Positions 5,564 to 6,989 of a DNA stretch of 6,989 bases are shown here, in pieces. The number at the start of each line of letters is the position of its first letter. The stretch's first letter is position 1. The stretch spans positions 1-6,989 of the forward strand of contig JBAWYD010000115.1 of NCBI GenBank assembly GCA_037143735.1, read 5' to 3'. The translations under genes and the position numbers were made by a program. This DNA comes from JAPLJQ01 sp037143735. Lineage in GTDB: Bacteria > Desulfobacterota > Syntrophia > Syntrophales > UBA2185. The notes beneath the pieces were generated by a model, which was not told the origin of the DNA, ran no database searches, and worked only from the letters and a program-made list of their open reading frames with translations.

Positions 5564-6409
5564 TTAGTGTGTCCCCTTGTCTTTCCCTTTCACGGCATAC
5601 ACCTTAATACTGGCAATGGATGCGGTGAGTTTTTCTGCTACGTCCATCAAGGTATCGGAACCTATCGACACATCTTCTACCGCCGGATGGCTGACCAGTT
5701 CCTGCATCGGAAACAGGGTCTCGGCGATGATTTCGACATCCTGAAAACCGACCGCTCTGATCGCGCTGATATAGTCATCTTTCATGAGCGCCCCGGCAAC
5801 ACATCCGGTGTAGGCGGCAACCGAATCTCTCAATGCCGCCGGCAGCTCCTTCAGCAAGACAATATCGGAGACCATCAGACGGCCGCCTGGTTTGAGCACC
5901 CGCAGGGCCTCTTGGAAAACCCGTCCCTTGTCTGGAGAAAGATTGATGACGCAATTGGAAATGATTATGTCCGCGATGTTATCAGCGACGGGAAGATTCT
6001 CTATCTCACCCAGGCGGAATTCCACATTCCGATATCCACCTTTGCGGGCGTTCTCCCGTGCCTTGTCGAGCATTTCCTGTGTCATATCCACCCCGATCAC
6101 CCGTCCGTTTTCTCCCACTTCTTTAGCGGCCAGAAAACAGTCGAAGCCCCCGCCTGCACCCAAATCGACGACCGTTTCCCCCTCCCGCAAGGAAGCCAGA
6201 GCAACGGGATTCCCACACCCCAGGCCGAGGTTGGCCCCTTCGGGAACGGACTTCAGTTCTTCAAGGCTGTATCCGACCCCCCTGCTGATGTTATCTACGG
6301 ATTTTTCACTGCCGCAGCATGATGCAGAAGGAAGGCAGCACGAGCCTGCTTTCTGTGCGATTTTTCCATAGCGATCTCTAACCGCCTTTTTGATTTCTTC
6401 CTGTCTCAT
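5564..6409 (-). CDS. arsM: ArsM-type arsenite S-adenosylmethionine methyltransferase
   Basis: 281 residues, the usual ArsM size. ArsM transfers methyl groups from SAM to trivalent arsenic in the cytoplasm, giving methylated and volatile arsenicals. The N-terminus has YGKIAQKAGSCC with cysteine pairs at 24-25 and 31-32. LGLGCGNPVALASL carries Cys65, VVDLGAGGGFD (80-90) is SAM motif I, GVDMTQEMLDKAR (106-118) is motif II, SNCVINLSPDK carries Cys153, and YTGCVAGAL carries Cys203. Cys65, Cys153 and Cys203 correspond in position to the three arsenic-binding cysteines of characterised ArsM (Cys72, 174, 224 in the algal enzyme), so arsenite or a similar metalloid is the likely substrate. The start has GGGGAGGT eight bases upstream (6418-6425). 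The gene begins 15 bp after the AbrB-type regulator and is followed by the DGC-domain gene. Other thiophilic substrates cannot be excluded. Confidence 0.88.
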   Translation of the reverse strand: MRQEEIKKAVRDRYGKIAQKAGSCCLPSASCCGSEKSVDNISRGVGYSLEELKSVPEGANLGLGCGNPVALASLREGETVVDLGAGGGFDCFLAAKEVGENGRVIGVDMTQEMLDKARENARKGGYRNVEFRLGEIENLPVADNIADIIISNCVINLSPDKGRVFQEALRVLKPGGRLMVSDIVLLKELPAALRDSVAAYTGCVAGALMKDDYISAIRAVGFQDVEIIAETLFPMQELVSHPAVEDVSIGSDTLMDVAEKLTASIASIKVYAVKGKDKGTH

Positions 6410-6424
6410 ATAGTCATACCTCCC

Positions 6425-6721
6425 CTATTTTTTTTGGTTTCCAATTCCACTTATACCGCTCATAACCGGACCAAGAAATTCCGTGACGCGCTCGGCAAGA
6501 TAATCGGCCTTGATTAGAGAAATACAACATATCTCTCCATCTTTCTCCCAACTGATAAGAGCCAATTTATCACCGGACTTGATATTCGCTTTATCCCGTA
6601 ATTCTTTCGGAAGCACCATCTGTCCCCGCTCATCGACGCTGATCATCGATTCGACACGGCAACAGCTTGCGGGCTCACCCCCGGATTCACAACAGGATTT
6701 TTTCGGATTCGATTTGACCAC
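6425..6721 (-). CDS. Cysteine-rich AbrB/SpoVT-type transcriptional regulator (GTG start)
   Basis: 98 residues from GTG 6721. Residues about 24-70 are an AbrB/MazE/SpoVT swapped-hairpin DNA-binding domain, with the typical SVDERGQMVLPKELRDKA (28-45) and a following GDKLALISW strand. It is preceded by two cysteine pairs in SCCESGGEPASCC (Cys10-11, Cys20-21), and a third pair, Cys65-66, lies in the last strand (EICCISLI). This resembles proteins I recall being annotated 'HgcAB-associated protein', though no hgcAB is in view. An ATG at 6736 is in frame but has no Shine-Dalgarno; GGGAGGT at 6728-6734 instead lies six bases before GTG 6721. The gene is first in the operon, directly after a consensus promoter and tandem palindromes, and so is a likely autoregulator. 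Metal or metalloid sensing by the cysteine pairs is inference. Confidence 0.85.
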   Translation of the reverse strand: MVKSNPKKSCCESGGEPASCCRVESMISVDERGQMVLPKELRDKANIKSGDKLALISWEKDGEICCISLIKADYLAERVTEFLGPVMSGISGIGNQKK

Positions 6722-6727
6722 CTTAGC

Positions 6728-6734
6728 ACCTCCC
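6728..6734 (-). promoter_or_regulatory. Ribosome-binding site that selects GTG 6721
   Basis: GGGAGGT on the - strand ends six bases before GTG 6721 and overlaps the alternative ATG 6736, which itself has only AT-rich DNA upstream. This favours the GTG start, unless the ATG is used from a near-leaderless transcript. Confidence 0.7.
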
Positions 6735-6744
6735 ATTGATTATT

Positions 6745-6798
6745 CTGATTAATCATTATATTCTGATTTATCAGTATACGCTGATTATAATTACCGGC
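6745..6798. promoter_or_regulatory. Three 18-bp tandem units, candidate operators of the AbrB-type regulator
   Basis: CTGATT occurs at 6745, 6763 and 6781, exactly 18 bp apart. Unit 2 begins with the palindrome CTGATTTATCAG (6763-6774), unit 1 with the near-palindrome CTGATTAATCAT (6745-6756), and unit 3 with the degenerate CTGATTATAATT, which contains the -10 element. The spacers between sites (TATATT, TATACG) are also similar. The array spans from the -10 through the leader, an ideal place for autorepression. Confidence 0.65.
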
Positions 6799-6812
6799 AG
6801 GGAGTTTGTCAA
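6784..6812 (-). promoter_or_regulatory. Consensus sigma70 promoter of the regulator-arsM-DGC operon
   Basis: Read on the - strand: TTGACA (complement of 6807-6812), 17 bp, TATAAT (complement of 6784-6789). Both hexamers match the consensus at 6 of 6 positions with the optimal spacer. Predicted start is near 6777, leaving a leader of about 56 nt to GTG 6721 that carries two of the three palindromic units. So strong a promoter suggests control mainly by repression. Confidence 0.9.
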
Positions 6813-6836
6813 GGGGATAGGTAATGTTTCTGTATT

Positions 6837-6876
6837 AAAAAGGATCTCGAGCGAGTCGGGAGAGATACCCCTTTTT
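6837..6876. terminator. Hairpin terminator after the MOSC-domain gene (possibly bidirectional)
   Basis: AAAAAGG (6837-6843) pairs with CCTTTTT (6870-6876), and ATCTC (6844-6848) with GAGAT (6862-6866), with a 3-nt bulge and a 13-nt loop. On the - strand it lies 15 bp after the MOSC stop codon and ends in a T5 run; the + strand also shows a T5 run. It separates the MOSC gene from the promoter at 6784-6812. Confidence 0.75.
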
Positions 6877-6891
6877 CAGAACGCCTTAATC

Positions 6892-6989
6892 TTACTCAAT
6901 AATCTCGATGTGATCATCTACCTGTATGTCGCCACCGGCAAGGACTTTCGCAAAGATCCCCTCCCGGGGCATGACACAGTCACTCCTCC
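6892..6989 (-). CDS. MOSC-domain protein, C-terminal end (partial)
   Basis: A - strand frame enters from the right edge and stops at TAA (complement of 6892-6894), giving 31 residues: SDCVMPREGIFAKVL, then AGGDIQVDDHIEIIE. This matches the end of small MOSC-domain proteins, where GdC-x-MPREGIFA carries the conserved cysteine of the MOSC fold and a 'GG.I..GD.I.V' strand pair closes the domain. MOSC proteins are linked to molybdenum-cofactor sulfuration or metal-sulfur transfer and, in bacteria, often lie near moaC or mog genes; none is visible here. The GD usual in the last motif is DD here. It is separated from the next operon by the hairpin at 6837-6876, so it is probably a different transcription unit. 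Confidence 0.8.
   Translation of the reverse strand, partial: RSDCVMPREGIFAKVLAGGDIQVDDHIEIIE

Noticed and set aside
5567..6322. Long + strand open frame (251 codons) opposite arsM
   Set aside because: It is the antisense shadow of a clearly recognised methyltransferase.
6410..6420. Mini reading frame ATG-ACT-ATA-TGA just before arsM
   Set aside because: Its ATG directly abuts the Shine-Dalgarno sequence, leaving no room for initiation; it matters only as the possible end of a slipped regulator frame.
1..6989. CRISPR arrays, tRNA or rRNA genes, insertion sequences
   Set aside because: I saw no regularly spaced direct repeats of CRISPR length, no tRNA-like cloverleaf with the T-loop signature and no transposase frame.

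Overview
The window looks like a piece of a Gram-negative, probably anaerobic, bacterial chromosome. Desulfobacterota (former Deltaproteobacteria) is my best guess. It rests on the Tat-exported aldo/keto reductase with a ferredoxin-like tail, the DUF6599-like partner, the cysteine-rich AbrB-type regulator next to an ArsM-type methyltransferase, and base composition that is close to balanced by eye. This is inference from gene content; there is no marker gene in the window.

Left third (1-2405, + strand): the 3' end of hemD (uroporphyrinogen-III synthase), then a Tat-signal aldo/keto reductase with C-terminal iron-sulfur cysteine motifs, then, 7 bp later, a secreted DUF6599-like protein. The last two are almost certainly co-translated. 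A 122-bp gap at 2406-2527 separates them from convergent genes and holds no clear terminator.

Everything from 2528 to 6989 lies on the - strand. Read in the direction of transcription it holds four units: (a) the 3' end of a MOSC-domain gene, closed by a good hairpin terminator; (b) a consensus sigma70 promoter followed by three 18-bp tandem palindrome-like units and the genes for a cysteine-rich AbrB/SpoVT-type regulator, an ArsM-type arsenite methyltransferase and a DGC-domain putative zinc-binding protein, which look like one thiol/metal(loid) operon; (c) a REP-like dispersed repeat, then a separate strong promoter and an ECF-type sigma factor with a cysteine-containing tail and no anti-sigma neighbour; (d) a hipBA toxin-antitoxin module with three operator copies (TATTCCCG-NN-CGGGAATA and a degenerate version) spaced 50 and 49 bp apart around its promoter.

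Three - strand promoters share a perfect TTGACA, a 17-bp spacer and a near-perfect -10. Their positions move the likely start codons of hipB (TTG at 3992) and the sigma factor (ATG at 4796) downstream of the longest open frames. An internal Shine-Dalgarno does the same for the AbrB-type gene (GTG at 6721).

The most noteworthy signals are the regular operator array of hipBA, a G8 homopolymer that forms the hipB ribosome-binding region and decides whether an upstream ATG is in frame, the 18-bp phased operator candidates of the AbrB-type gene, and paired-cysteine N-termini shared by that regulator and the methyltransferase next to it.
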